From contig MPNW01000709.1 of assembly GCA_011800805.1 (NCBI GenBank), positions 2,501 through 27,500 on the forward strand: DNA of 25,000 nucleotides, in the 5' to 3' direction. The position numbers and the translations under genes were made by a program. Origin of the DNA: Hirudo medicinalis. Taxonomy: Eukaryota > Annelida > Clitellata > Hirudinida > Hirudinidae. The notes under the pieces were generated by a model. It saw only the letters and a list, made by a program, of their open reading frames with translations. It made no database searches and was not told the origin of the DNA. Shown here piece after piece: positions 16,055 through 25,000 of this stretch (the first letter of the stretch is position 1; each line of letters starts with the position of its first letter).

Positions 16055-17147
16055 TTATGTTTCTTCCCTCAAGAGTATGAGTGGCCAGTGATATCTTTCT
16101 CTGCTGATGGCTTTGTGGTAATAGCTTCCAAAGTTCTTCTCTTCTATCAAAAATAACCTTTGTGGTTCAGCCTTCTTATTGGTTGACTCATTCCCAGAGG
16201 GGATATTTATCTGAGCACCTTGTACTTCTTGACAATTCTTTAGCCCTTTCAAGTATTTCTGCTGCAAACTCATCATTTTCTTCAGTTTTAAAGGATGATT
16301 ATATTATGAATATATTAATTCTAAATACCGACACAATTCTTTAAATTGCTTCTCCCTATTTAAATGACTACTTGATGTCAGAGTTTGCTGTCTCCTCCTG
16401 TGCTTATGATGAGCCAATTCTTGCCTACCTTCAGTTCTCATCGGGAGATGAGTCATCTCAGGATCGTGTCCAGCATGAACAGGACATTATTTGGATGTTA
16501 TATGTTCAATGAAGAATATTTGATTATCTTGGCATAAAAGTTCAAAGCAAAATCACATCATTTGGTGGCACCTTAACATGCAAGTTGTTGCTTGATGCTC
16601 TGACTTTCATGCTAGTGAATGAGGTGAACTTTTGTCCTATCATGCAGGGACCTTGCACTTTTGAAATGACCCTCTGATGACATATGTAATAGTATCTTTC
16701 CCCTGAATCCTTAATCCTGCCAGATCCTCTCTTTATGAACCCACTCATAGTATGGTCTTCTTCCTTCTTCCAAACCATAAAATAGACATAAACTTAAGAT
16801 ATCAAGCCCTTGGGAAGGAGCGCTATATAAATGGTTAACAAGAAGCGCCTCTGACGCTTATATGGCATATGGAAGTACATTTTACATTTACAAGTAAATT
16901 TACAAAAATTTAAAAATGATTTGGACTTCTCAAAGATAGGCTTCATGGCTTGTCTTACACTCCTTTTGGTGGATGGTTGCTCCAAATCTGGATGCGTCAA
17001 CCAAAAATGTTTGCGTAGCGCACTATTGCTACCGTAAAACGATTTGCAGACAGAATATTCGAAAGACTTCGTCGCTAGATTACTTGGACTCAAACCATCA
17101 GCGGCCAAGAAGAATGTACACCAAATTATTTGCACTTTCCATATCAA
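16055..17147 (-). pseudogene. Decayed C2H2-finger / YYYCHRSG-family gene copy
   Basis: Fragments in family order on the minus strand: (1) 17147-16794, with SFEYSVCKSFYG then SALRKHFWLTHPDL, a C2H2 finger whose first Cys is Tyr (codon 17055-17057, one base from Cys); (2) 16778-16542, with WKKEEDHTMSGF, then GERYYYICHQ and QGPCMIGQKFTSF; (3) 16485-16304, with CPVHAGHDPEMTHLPMR then RQELA, ending in a stop; (4) about 16290-16085, where EFAAEILERAKELSRSTRCS in one frame continues as NKKAEPQRLF in another. Motif blocks YYYCHRSG, QGxxKIGxxCTA and H.GH...HL are, from memory, shared by uncharacterised finger proteins of many invertebrates, probably linked to MULE/FLYWCH-type transposases. Frameshifts, stops, a lost zinc ligand, a missing central region and an inserted repeat at 16801-16850 say it is dead. 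An active gene with unusual splicing is less likely. Confidence 0.6.
16801..16850 (+). mobile_element. Retroposon tail fragment, copy C
   Basis: Contains CAAGCCCTTGGGAAGGAGCG then CTATATAAATGGTTAAC, the fullest match in the window to the 3' tail motif of L2/CR1-like elements and their SINEs (known pattern, from memory). It lies between fragments 1 and 2 of the zinc-finger pseudogene, in opposite orientation to it. Confidence 0.5.
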
Positions 17148-17422
17148 TTTAAAAATAAATATATTTCAATAATATAATTATGCAAATAATGCAATATAAT
17201 TACAGTCAATAACTAGTAGTATCCTAATTTTCCTAATTAATATTAATACGCTTCCTCATGGGCTTGTAAAAATACGTCTCTAGAAACTATTCATTTTATG
17301 TTGAAAACTACTTTTTTAAGAATTGATCAAATAAAAATGTAATTTTTAAATATCATAGCTAACATTTTGTGTCAATTTAACCAAAAAATAATATTTTTCG
17401 ACAGTTCAAAATAGTGACACTA
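17148..17422. other. Intergenic AT-rich spacer
   Basis: AT-rich sequence between the pseudogene and the CFAP251 promoter, with no frame, RNA gene or repeat that I recognise. Confidence 0.5.
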
Positions 17423-17436
17423 GTTGCCAAGGCGAT
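17423..17436 (+). promoter_or_regulatory. Candidate RFX X-box of CFAP251
   Basis: GTTGCCAAGGCGAT has a perfect left half-site (GTTGCC), a two-base spacer and a 4-of-6 right half-site, compared with the known X-box GTTGCCATGGCAAC. It ends 61 bases upstream of the CFAP251 start codon. RFX factors control ciliary genes through X-boxes at about this distance. The site is a motif match only. Confidence 0.45.
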
Positions 17437-17497
17437 TCATCATTCGACTCAAATTACGAATTGTTCTCTATCATAATGCGCTCGACTTCAATTTAAA

Positions 17498-20400
17498 ATG
17501 AGCCAGAATCCATTGGAAAATGTTGAGAATGTCGAGGAAGAAACTGATAACGAAGGAATCGAGCCAGGAATTATCGGTGAACCTATAACAGAACAAGAAC
17601 ATTTGCAGGACGCTGATTTTCTTGTCGTCCATGAACAAGTTGGAAAGGAGTTAGACGTGGAAGAAGAGAAGCTCAGTGTCGCAGGAGATACAAAACAGCA
17701 ACTCCCACAGGAAACAGATTTGCAACTAGAGGGAACGGAACAAAAAGATAAAAAGGCACATGTAGCCATACATGCCTCAGAAGTTACAGATGATGAAAAA
17801 CAAATCGCAAAAGAATTTCAAGACAAGAGATCCCATGTTGTCATTAAGGAAGGCCAAACGTTTACAAAGAGTTCACAGGATGAGAAGGTTGCCAAAGCTG
17901 ATCAACAAAGCTTAAAAGAAGACAAAAAAACACAAAACAGAAAAGAATCAGCTCAGAGAAAATCACAACCAAGCTTGAAAGAAGCAACGCGTAAAAAGTC
18001 GCCGGCTGGCACGAAAGAGCCTGTGCGTAGAAAGTCACAGACGAGCGTAAAGGATATCCCTGCCCCTAAAAAATCACAGTCTAGTACAAAAGAATCGATA
18101 CGCAAAAAGTCGCAATTAAGCAAAAAATCATATACAAGCTCAAAGCATTCACTTCCAGAAAAGAAGAAGCGCGACAAGATATTGAAATCGCAGACAAGCG
18201 AAGAACAAATCATTGATGTGCAGATGGATACGGATTCTCAATATCTAGACGAGTATGCTTCACCCAAAGATACAGAGGGTAGAGACGACAGTGAGGATTT
18301 CCAAGACACAAAACCTAGCTTCAAAGTGGCTGAATCCATGGTTCAGGAAGGAAACTGGGATGAACCCGACGAGCCTTTGACTTCTGAGCAGCCGAACGTT
18401 TATCCCGATGAGATTCGCCCATCACGGCGAATGACCGAAAGCGAAATAACGTTTTATCTAGAGAGAGGCGCCTCACTCACTAGAGCTGAGAGTGTGGGAA
18501 TAGGCTTTGGCGACGTGTTGGCTCCATCCGAGTTTCAAATAACAAGTTATAAGATTGAACAAGATCAAGACCTTGGTAAGGTTAAAAAAGAAGGTGAAGG
18601 AGAAAAAAGAAAAGATGAAGGAGAGAAGAAAAGAGAAGGTGAAGGAGAGAAAGAAAAAGAAAGAGGGGAAGAAGAAGGGGAAGAAGAAGAAGAAGAAGAA
18701 GAAGAAGAAGAGGAAGGCGAAAAGGAAGAGGAACTTGACGAGGAAGAAGAAGCAGAACTCAAGGAAGAAAGAATAATTCCAGAAGAACCCATAAAAGAAA
18801 AAGCTTTGAAAGAATTTAAAAAGGATTACGAAAAAGAATTCGAAAAAAAAATCGAAGCAGCAGAAAAAAAGGAACCACCGTTGAAAACTCAAGAAAAGAA
18901 AATACCAAAGGACTCTCGAGCAGAGGAAGAGACGAGATATCCATCTGAAACGCTAGCTGAAGAAGTTCGTTTAACATTGGTGCCATCGGACGTACTTAGA
19001 GCGGAGAAAATAAAATCCGCAAAACCAGAATATCCGGCTTTGGCTGATGAACCGCTGTTGCCAAGTCCGAAAGTTTCAGAAAGATTCGAGACTATTGCTC
19101 TGCCCGGACCCTCGAGCTTTCTAGATTTCGAACAGCCAGCAGATGAAACCGACAAATACACGCTTCCAGATGCTATCGACATGAACATTGAAATCAGCTG
19201 TCCCGTCATGGTTTCTGGCAATGCCTTTGATATTGATGATGACAAAATAGCCTACAAAAACGCCCTCTCTTTAATCAAGTGCTATGGACAAGAAAGCAAA
19301 GTGCCAGTGCTTAGCTTATCTCAAGGTGATCATCTGGCAATCCTCTATGCCTGCTCTCATACAGGGGTGGTATATGATGTGGAAAACAAGCATCAGTACC
19401 TTCTCCAAGGTCACTCGAACAGCATCTCATGCCTCGGTACAAGCTTCGATAAGAACTGGGCGGTTGTTGCAGATAAAGGACAAAACAGCGTCCTCAACGT
19501 CTGGCACATTTCTGTTCACACCAAGCAGATGACTCCCGTAAGAACATTCTTCAATTTCCGAACAGCTGGAGTGTCTGCTGCAGCTATGAATCGCAGCGGA
19601 AATCTACTGGCTGTCATTACGGCTAACATTCACCAAACCTTGAGCATTTGGAACTGGACTGAACCCAATGAGTCTCCTATGGTATCGGTGGACATCGACC
19701 CAAAATATGGTCACCAGAATTATTTGCTTTTCAATCCCGATGACCAGAGCCAATTGGTGTCCAACAGCGATACCCAAGTGATATTCTACTCCTGGAATGA
19801 GTCCCAATTAAAACATTTTGCTCCTCAGATTGTTCATGTCGACGTCGCAAAGCAGGTGGGCAGGTTTCCTGCAACCGTGTTTTTCAGCAACTCTTCTAAT
19901 GCTCTGACAGCCACAAGTGGTGGAAAGTTTCTAGTTTGGGAAAAATTCAGACCAGTCACGCTCGATAATTTGACGCCTTACAAAAGGGTTCACAAAATAG
20001 TACGCATGCAGAATAGAGGCATATCGGTCCTGACGACGGCCAACAACTACATCGTCACTGGCGACAACATCGGTCACATTAAGTTCTACGATGAAACGCT
20101 TAAGCTCGTCAATTGGTTTAAAGATGTCAATCTTGGTCCCATAAACAGCATCTCATTTGATTTTGACCCAGATGTCAAGAGCGAGTTGGAGTTGTTGACT
20201 TACGACAAGGAAACGAACTTTCAAATTCAAAACTTTATCTTCGGCACGACAATGGCAAAATTCGTCTACGTCACTGCTAATGGAACCAAATACGAGATTG
20301 TTAATGAGGACTTTGAATGCCCTGTTGTGGCCATGGACGTACATCCATTGAAGCCTCTTGTGGCACTCGGCGGACAGAATGGCCTAGTCAGAATCCTCCA

Positions 20401-21919
20401 GTATCTGAGTGGAAACGCAGTCGCCTCAAACGTTTTCGACGGTGGAAAAGTTGGTGTCACCTGTCTGAAGTACAACATCGATGGAAGCATGATTGCCGTA
20501 GGATTTGCCAACGGTAAAGTCGAGGTCCTGCACGGTCTCAATTTACAAACCTTCTGTAAAGCTTCTCTGGTGGACACCACGGAGGCGATTGTGCACATTG
20601 CCTTCGCCCAGAATCTCGATTTCCTGGCTACAGCTGACAAAGGCTTCGCGGTGACAGTTTATAGCATTCTTAAAGAGAAGGTCTGGGTTGACGATGGCTC
20701 CAATTTTATATTCTACGGACGATTTCGTGCCCACAACAAGCCCATTCGAACTATCATGTTCAAGTCGAAGGCCAAAACGAAGAACGTCGAATTCTTTTCT
20801 CTCGGTTTGGACAGATACCTAGTGGAGTACAACCTTCAAGTTCCAGGTGGTGGAATTGACGTGAAGTCCAGAAACAGATTGGAGCAGTTCGGCATTCCGT
20901 TATGCATGTGTCCTTATCCGAGCTTCGGTAAAGAAGAATTTCTGCTAGTCTGCAACGACCGGTTTAAGTTCAAACTTTTCAACGCCACTACCTGCATCTG
21001 TAGAAAGACCCTCAGAGGACCGACTTATGGCATTCCAGTTGAAAAGTTTCTCATTTCTTCTTGCAAGGGCAAAGGGGTCAGTCAGACATATTTCATGGCC
21101 TATATGTTCGCTGACAAGATTGGAATCTCTTTGCTGCCGATCACAGGAAATCCCCATCAGTCTTTCACGATGATATCTCACCCAGTGGGCGTTCAGAACA
21201 TTGCCATCAGTTATGATGGAAAGTACATGTTCAGCGTAGGTGGAAAGTCTGCTTCTCTCCTCATGTGGAGCGTGAATCTGGTGGCCATCGAAGTTCAAGT
21301 TGAACTTGGAGGATCAAATTTGACACCATTTTACGAGCAAATCGAGGGCGGAAAAGACGGGCCATTCATGTACGAGTTGCAGAACCTTTTCTACTACGCT
21401 CAAATCCAGAATCAGGGCATCGCGACTTCCGAGGAGAGACAAGTCGGGGTCACTGTACCCCTCTCTGAAATCTCGAGCATCATGAGGGTTCTCGGCTACT
21501 TCCCCACTGAGCAGGAGATCTCTGAAATGACTAATGAAATAAAGTATGAAAAATTTATAGAAAACGGAGAACTAATAGACGAAATTGACGTTGAGAGTTT
21601 CCTTAGACTTTACGTCAATCACAAACCTGTCAAGTGTGAACAAGAACGCATGATTGATTGGGCCTTTGAAGTCCTTGGGAAAAGTGGACCAGAGGGAAGC
21701 AAAAGTATGTCGCAGTTTGAATTCATCAAGTATCTCACAGAACATGGTGAGCCTCTGTCCGAAAATGAACTGGCCGAGTGCATGACCACTATTACCTCCA
21801 TTTCTGACGAAGCCAGCGTCTGTCTGCCCAACATGCCAGATGTTTCGGTTGACAGTTTTCTCCCCGAAAGGATCACCGCAGACATTTTCAGGAGAATTCT
21901 CGGATTTGACAAATTGTAA
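17498..21919 (+). CDS. CFAP251: CFAP251 (WDR66), calmodulin-/spoke-associated ciliary WD-repeat protein, single exon
   Basis: One uninterrupted frame of 1473 aa (human about 1149). The protein is an axonemal component at the base of radial spoke 3 in motile cilia and sperm flagella. Start at 17498 has AAA before ATG; no upstream exon is needed. Order: residues 1-150 acidic; 149-225 a Lys/Ser stretch with repeated RKKSQ/RRKSQ/PKKSQ modules; about 365-460 Lys/Glu-rich with a run of Glu; about 600-1270 WD-repeat propellers (for example HSNSISCLGTSFDKNWAVVA, NSVLNVWHI, SLLMWSVNLVAIEV); about 1290-1473 the C-terminal EF-hand-like module with FYYAQIQNQG, VPLSEISSIMRVLGYFPTE and FLRLYVNH, which is the signature distinguishing CFAP251 from other ciliary WD proteins. 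Neighbouring genes are intron-rich, so lack of introns is notable. A candidate X-box precedes it. Confidence 0.95.
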   Translation: MSQNPLENVENVEEETDNEGIEPGIIGEPITEQEHLQDADFLVVHEQVGKELDVEEEKLSVAGDTKQQLPQETDLQLEGTEQKDKKAHVAIHASEVTDDEKQIAKEFQDKRSHVVIKEGQTFTKSSQDEKVAKADQQSLKEDKKTQNRKESAQRKSQPSLKEATRKKSPAGTKEPVRRKSQTSVKDIPAPKKSQSSTKESIRKKSQLSKKSYTSSKHSLPEKKKRDKILKSQTSEEQIIDVQMDTDSQYLDEYASPKDTEGRDDSEDFQDTKPSFKVAESMVQEGNWDEPDEPLTSEQPNVYPDEIRPSRRMTESEITFYLERGASLTRAESVGIGFGDVLAPSEFQITSYKIEQDQDLGKVKKEGEGEKRKDEGEKKREGEGEKEKERGEEEGEEEEEEEEEEEEGEKEEELDEEEEAELKEERIIPEEPIKEKALKEFKKDYEKEFEKKIEAAEKKEPPLKTQEKKIPKDSRAEEETRYPSETLAEEVRLTLVPSDVLRAEKIKSAKPEYPALADEPLLPSPKVSERFETIALPGPSSFLDFEQPADETDKYTLPDAIDMNIEISCPVMVSGNAFDIDDDKIAYKNALSLIKCYGQESKVPVLSLSQGDHLAILYACSHTGVVYDVENKHQYLLQGHSNSISCLGTSFDKNWAVVADKGQNSVLNVWHISVHTKQMTPVRTFFNFRTAGVSAAAMNRSGNLLAVITANIHQTLSIWNWTEPNESPMVSVDIDPKYGHQNYLLFNPDDQSQLVSNSDTQVIFYSWNESQLKHFAPQIVHVDVAKQVGRFPATVFFSNSSNALTATSGGKFLVWEKFRPVTLDNLTPYKRVHKIVRMQNRGISVLTTANNYIVTGDNIGHIKFYDETLKLVNWFKDVNLGPINSISFDFDPDVKSELELLTYDKETNFQIQNFIFGTTMAKFVYVTANGTKYEIVNEDFECPVVAMDVHPLKPLVALGGQNGLVRILQYLSGNAVASNVFDGGKVGVTCLKYNIDGSMIAVGFANGKVEVLHGLNLQTFCKASLVDTTEAIVHIAFAQNLDFLATADKGFAVTVYSILKEKVWVDDGSNFIFYGRFRAHNKPIRTIMFKSKAKTKNVEFFSLGLDRYLVEYNLQVPGGGIDVKSRNRLEQFGIPLCMCPYPSFGKEEFLLVCNDRFKFKLFNATTCICRKTLRGPTYGIPVEKFLISSCKGKGVSQTYFMAYMFADKIGISLLPITGNPHQSFTMISHPVGVQNIAISYDGKYMFSVGGKSASLLMWSVNLVAIEVQVELGGSNLTPFYEQIEGGKDGPFMYELQNLFYYAQIQNQGIATSEERQVGVTVPLSEISSIMRVLGYFPTEQEISEMTNEIKYEKFIENGELIDEIDVESFLRLYVNHKPVKCEQERMIDWAFEVLGKSGPEGSKSMSQFEFIKYLTEHGEPLSENELAECMTTITSISDEASVCLPNMPDVSVDSFLPERITADIFRRILGFDKL

Positions 21920-22194
21920 ACGAAACGCTTGGAAGAGTGCTCGAAAAACGCTTGAAGTGCCGTTTTAATGTTATTGCAAATCTGATTTTTTTCAGTAAAG
22001 TGATACTAAAAATATTTTTTTATTGAAGTGCCATTTTACTCTTGTCAGTTAATCTGTTTTTTGCAATTATTGTTACAAATATTTAAGCTTGACGTTTTTA
22101 TTTGCTTCAGTTCTTTATTTTGGTACGATATTTAACTGGTTTTTATGTTTTTTGTTTATACAAAACTTTTGATATTGGTGCTTTACTACCCAAA

Positions 22195-22200
22195 AATAAA
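22195..22200 (+). promoter_or_regulatory. CFAP251: Polyadenylation signal of CFAP251
   Basis: AATAAA about 275 bases after the stop codon, the first canonical signal in that direction. Confidence 0.7.
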
Positions 22201-23102
22201 TTTCCTTAAATTTCCATTTGAATTTTTTTGAAACCTTTGTTAAAGTTTTAGATGTCGGATAAGAAAGAAATACACATAGAAGACACATCGCAAAATAGCC
22301 GTAAAATATGCAACTGCATTAAATTCTTCAAACCTAAGACTTCCTTAATCATTTTGCTAAACAATGCTTTTATTTCGCAAAGGATCTATAGAAAGTTTAA
22401 ATATAGAATGGCAAATTATTATTAATATTATAAATATGTGTAATTTATAAAGATAAAATTTTGTATTCAAAAATAATTTTTGCCTTTGCTAGCCATGCTT
22501 GTATTCACTTTTACCTTTTGTCGCGATATTCCCTCGTTTCTTGCGGCATTACTAAAGATCGTTAAAGGAATATAAATTTAAATTACAATGAAAAAGTTAG
22601 CTCTTTTGTGTTACGTTTTTTTGTAAGATTTTGTCTAGAAATGTTTTATGAAAGTATTAGCGATTTGACGTTAGCGTGCCGCAATGTATCGGACATTTGT
22701 TTACGGAACGGTGTTATTATATGCTAAAACTTGAACGATGAATAACAAGTTTATAATTTTAATGCATTAAAAAAGACGTTTAAAAGTTTTTATTGAGGAG
22801 TTATTTGATTAAAATGTTCTTTAACAAAATTACTAGTGGCCATGGCGAACAAGTAGTAAATGGTTGTATCAAAAAGTTGGCACTAAATTTGTCGAGGATA
22901 GTGTTTAGAAGTCATTAGCTTTCTCATAGACACATTTTGGCATTCTAATTTCGCTTAAGCCTGCCTGTGTACAAGTTCCTGGACATTCTACAGTGTGGTC
23001 ATTCTCCAATGTACTGTGCTTTGTTTGAATGAACCAAAATTAAACAAACCATTCAGTAATCAGATTTGATCTGTTGATGTACACATCTAAAGTGAACTTT
23101 TA
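22201..23102. other. Intergenic AT-rich region with the presumed NAA50 promoter
   Basis: AT-rich, no supported frame. It may hold an untranslated or tiny coding first exon of NAA50: ATGAAAAA|GTTAGC at 22588 and ATGAATAACAA|GTTTAT at 22738 both end in the phase needed to join an acceptor at CTCCAAAG (about 23123). Neither donor is strong. No TATA box stands out. Confidence 0.35.
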
Positions 23103-24289
23103 ATGGTCGGTTTATCACTCCAAAGGGGCATCACAGAGCTCGGCGACATAACAGTCCACAACATAAAACAACTAAAGAGGATCAATGAAGTGGTGTTTCC
23201 GGTCGTGTACAATGACAAGTTCTACAGTGACATACTCGAAGTCGGGGAATTGGCCAAACTGGGTAAGTGTCATTTTGATCATTTTAGGGAATTTATTCCA
23301 TCAAATTTTCATCTGTAGGAGCATATATTGGCAGCAAATATTGATTTTGTAAGTGATTGATGAGATTATCTCTAATTAATTTGCAGCCTACTTCAACGAC
23401 ATTGTCGTTGGTGCAGTGTGTTGTCGAGAGGACAAGTCAGACAATACCAAGAGGCTGTACATAATGACGCTGGGTTGCTTGGCTCCATACAGGAGAATGG
23501 GCATAGGTGAGAATACAGAATACAAACCAAAATTTTATTCATCAGTATTTAATTAATTTTTTGACCATTACTGTAAAAGTGTTTATGTTTAACAACGAGT
23601 TTCTGTTATCGTCTGCTATGCTTCGAGGAGTTTCCTCGGTAGCATTTTCGTTTTCTTTTCATCGAGTTTTATGCAATCCAGAGGAATATTGCATTAATGA
23701 ATTGTTGCAATAATGTTGGTGTGCAACATTAAGTTGTGTTTAATTATAAAATTAGGTATTTCAAATGATTGGCTTTCTTAAATTTAAAATGTAATTGTTT
23801 TCAGGAAGTGTCATGTTGGAGCATATACTGACCATTTGTGAAACGGATGGCACCTACGACAACGTCTACCTGTTGGTATCAATTCTGACGTCGTGAATGT
23901 TTGAATGCCTGTGTTTTAATGAAACCTGTTTATCAAAATATCTTTAACGAGTCCGCGTCTCAAAATGATGCGGTCGTGATAAGCCTACTTTTGTACTGCA
24001 TTTGATTGACTTGATAGAACCTTTGTAACGACATTTTGACATCATTTGGGAAACATTGCAATGTTTTGTTTTTATTCTTTAAAATTCAAGTTATTATTAT
24101 TCGATTATTATTACCTCCGACCCATTTAGGCACGTCCAAGTCAACAACAGCGGAGCCATCAATTTCTACGAGAAGTTTGGCTTCAAGATCGTAGAGACGA
24201 AGGAGAACTATTACAAGAAGATCGAGCCTGCCGACGCCTTCGTCCTCCAAAGGTCCTTCAAGGAAAGCAGGGACACGACGCAAGCGTGA
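23103..24289 (+). CDS. NAA50: NAA50, N-alpha-acetyltransferase 50 (four exons)
   Basis: GNAT-fold acetyltransferase that transfers acetyl from acetyl-CoA to N-terminal Met of proteins and partners with the NatA complex; also needed for sister chromatid cohesion. Exons 23103-23262, 23387-23506, 23805-23871 and 24130-24289 give 168 aa (human 169). Intron phases 1, 1, 2 agree. The acetyl-CoA loop RRMGIG is at residues 89-94. Tyr78 and His117 correspond to the catalytic Tyr73 and His112 of the human enzyme. Hallmarks YNDKFYSDILEVGELAKL and RLYIMTLGCLAPYRR are present. Exon 3 must end at CT|GTTGGT to make YLHVQV; the GT four bases on would shift the frame. The N terminus is uncertain: the start at 23103 has a poor context, and an acceptor at CCAAAG (23123) joined to an upstream ATGAA-type exon would give the conserved MKG-like start. 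Confidence 0.93.
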
Positions 24290-24328
24290 TCCGACAACAT
24301 CTTAGGCCTTTTCTAAATCTTTGCACGT

Positions 24329-24334
24329 AATAAA
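24329..24334 (+). promoter_or_regulatory. NAA50: Polyadenylation signal of NAA50
   Basis: AATAAA 40 bases after the stop codon, giving a very short 3' UTR. Confidence 0.75.
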
Positions 24335-24542
24335 ATTTCATCTTGGCGTGTCACCTCGGACGGAGAGCGTCCTTCGTTCTGCTATTTCGACAGCTCGACT
24401 CTTTTTTACGTTGGAGCGGTGCTCGGTTTTTGCTGACGAAATATCTAGATTTGTGATTACGGAGACTGCAACACGGTATTAACTTGGTCGGCGGGTGTCG
24501 GGCGCATGACATCGGTCAGTTGGTTGATCCGAGCGGGTTGCC

Positions 24543-24641
24543 ATGTTTTCGGTTTGTCTGCTGTTCGGCTTGTGGCTGATAACTAGGGCTGCTGAGTGTG
24601 TTGAGTTCAATTATGAAATTTCTGGAATGCATTTGTTTGCT
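24543..24641 (+). CDS. Possible first exon of a secreted or membrane protein (partial)
   Basis: ATG in a good context (GCC before it) opens 33 codons ending exactly at a donor-like GTAAGC (24642). Residues 1-18 (MFSVCLLFGLWLITRAAE) look like a signal peptide. The following CVEFNYEISGMHLF is too short to identify. Read through the donor, the frame continues 35 codons to a stop at about 24747, so a 68-aa frame by chance is the alternative. It begins about 210 bases after the NAA50 poly(A) signal, in a GC-richer patch typical of a promoter. The rest of the gene would lie beyond the window. Confidence 0.4.
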
Positions 24642-25000
24642 GTAAGCCGTAATACTACGAAATACATAATATTACAAAATCAAAGCATGTTTGCATGTGA
24701 TTTTGTGGCCTGGGGGACACAGGGTTTTGGCTTAGCGATTATGTTGTAAATAAGTTCGCTCTTCATTTGCGTCATGTTTGTGGTTAAGTGGGGTCCCCTG
24801 CCTTGGGCATCCCAATTTTAGCTTAAAATGGTTTCCAAAGATCAGGGTTGAAGCCTCTGACTTATGTTGTCGTGAGGTCTTTAAGTCCCTTTTATTTAAC
24901 GATGATTGTTCAAAAAGACTCACCTAATTAGCATTTGAGCCGCAAATATCTTTGGCTAGCAACCGCCTGCGTACAGCAATGTTTATTTACAACCGCTGAG
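24642..25000. other. Possible first intron of the gene starting at 24543
   Basis: No supported frame, RNA gene or repeat. If the gene at 24543 is real, this is intron sequence with no acceptor reached that I can confirm before the window ends. Confidence 0.35.

Noticed and set aside
18473..18892. Minus-strand Phe/Ser-rich frames
   Set aside because: Antisense shadows of the Lys/Glu-rich segment of CFAP251.

Overview
The window is animal nuclear DNA. It has spliceosomal introns with GT/AG borders, AATAAA polyadenylation signals, dense microsatellites and minisatellites, and genes orthologous to those of vertebrates. It encodes a motile-cilium protein (CFAP251), which argues for a ciliated metazoan. 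The AT-rich, microsatellite-loaded background and a retroposon-like tail motif (GCTATATAAAT) fit a marine or aquatic invertebrate. I cannot name the species from this sequence.

Layout: 1-5240 is a gene-free repeat field of (AAT)n, (ATC)n, ATCC/GGAT arrays, a 31-bp minisatellite, a 19-bp TAATTA-containing array and a 22-bp AT array. 5240-6520 is AT-rich and non-coding. 6591-7088 (+) is a two-exon gene for a 132-aa secreted, basic, repeat-containing protein that I do not recognise. It converges on 7875-15393 (-), a complete 17-exon CTR9 gene (1288 aa, PAF1 complex). 16055-17147 (-) is a broken copy of a zinc-finger/YYYCHRSG-type protein family, interrupted by a retroposon-like tail. 17498-21919 (+) is a single-exon CFAP251/WDR66 gene (1473 aa) with a candidate RFX X-box just upstream. 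23103-24289 (+) is a four-exon NAA50 gene (168 aa). 24543-24641 (+) may be the first exon of another secreted or membrane protein that runs off the window.

The genes do not form a pathway. CTR9 works in RNA polymerase II elongation, CFAP251 in the ciliary axoneme and NAA50 in N-terminal protein acetylation. All exon borders were set by hand from splice sites and reading-frame continuity, and checked against remembered ortholog sequences. The most useful oddities are a frame-enforced GC-AG intron in CTR9, overlapping 4-nt-shifted donors in NAA50, the intronless CFAP251 with its putative X-box, the orphan secreted protein, and the decayed zinc-finger-family copy.
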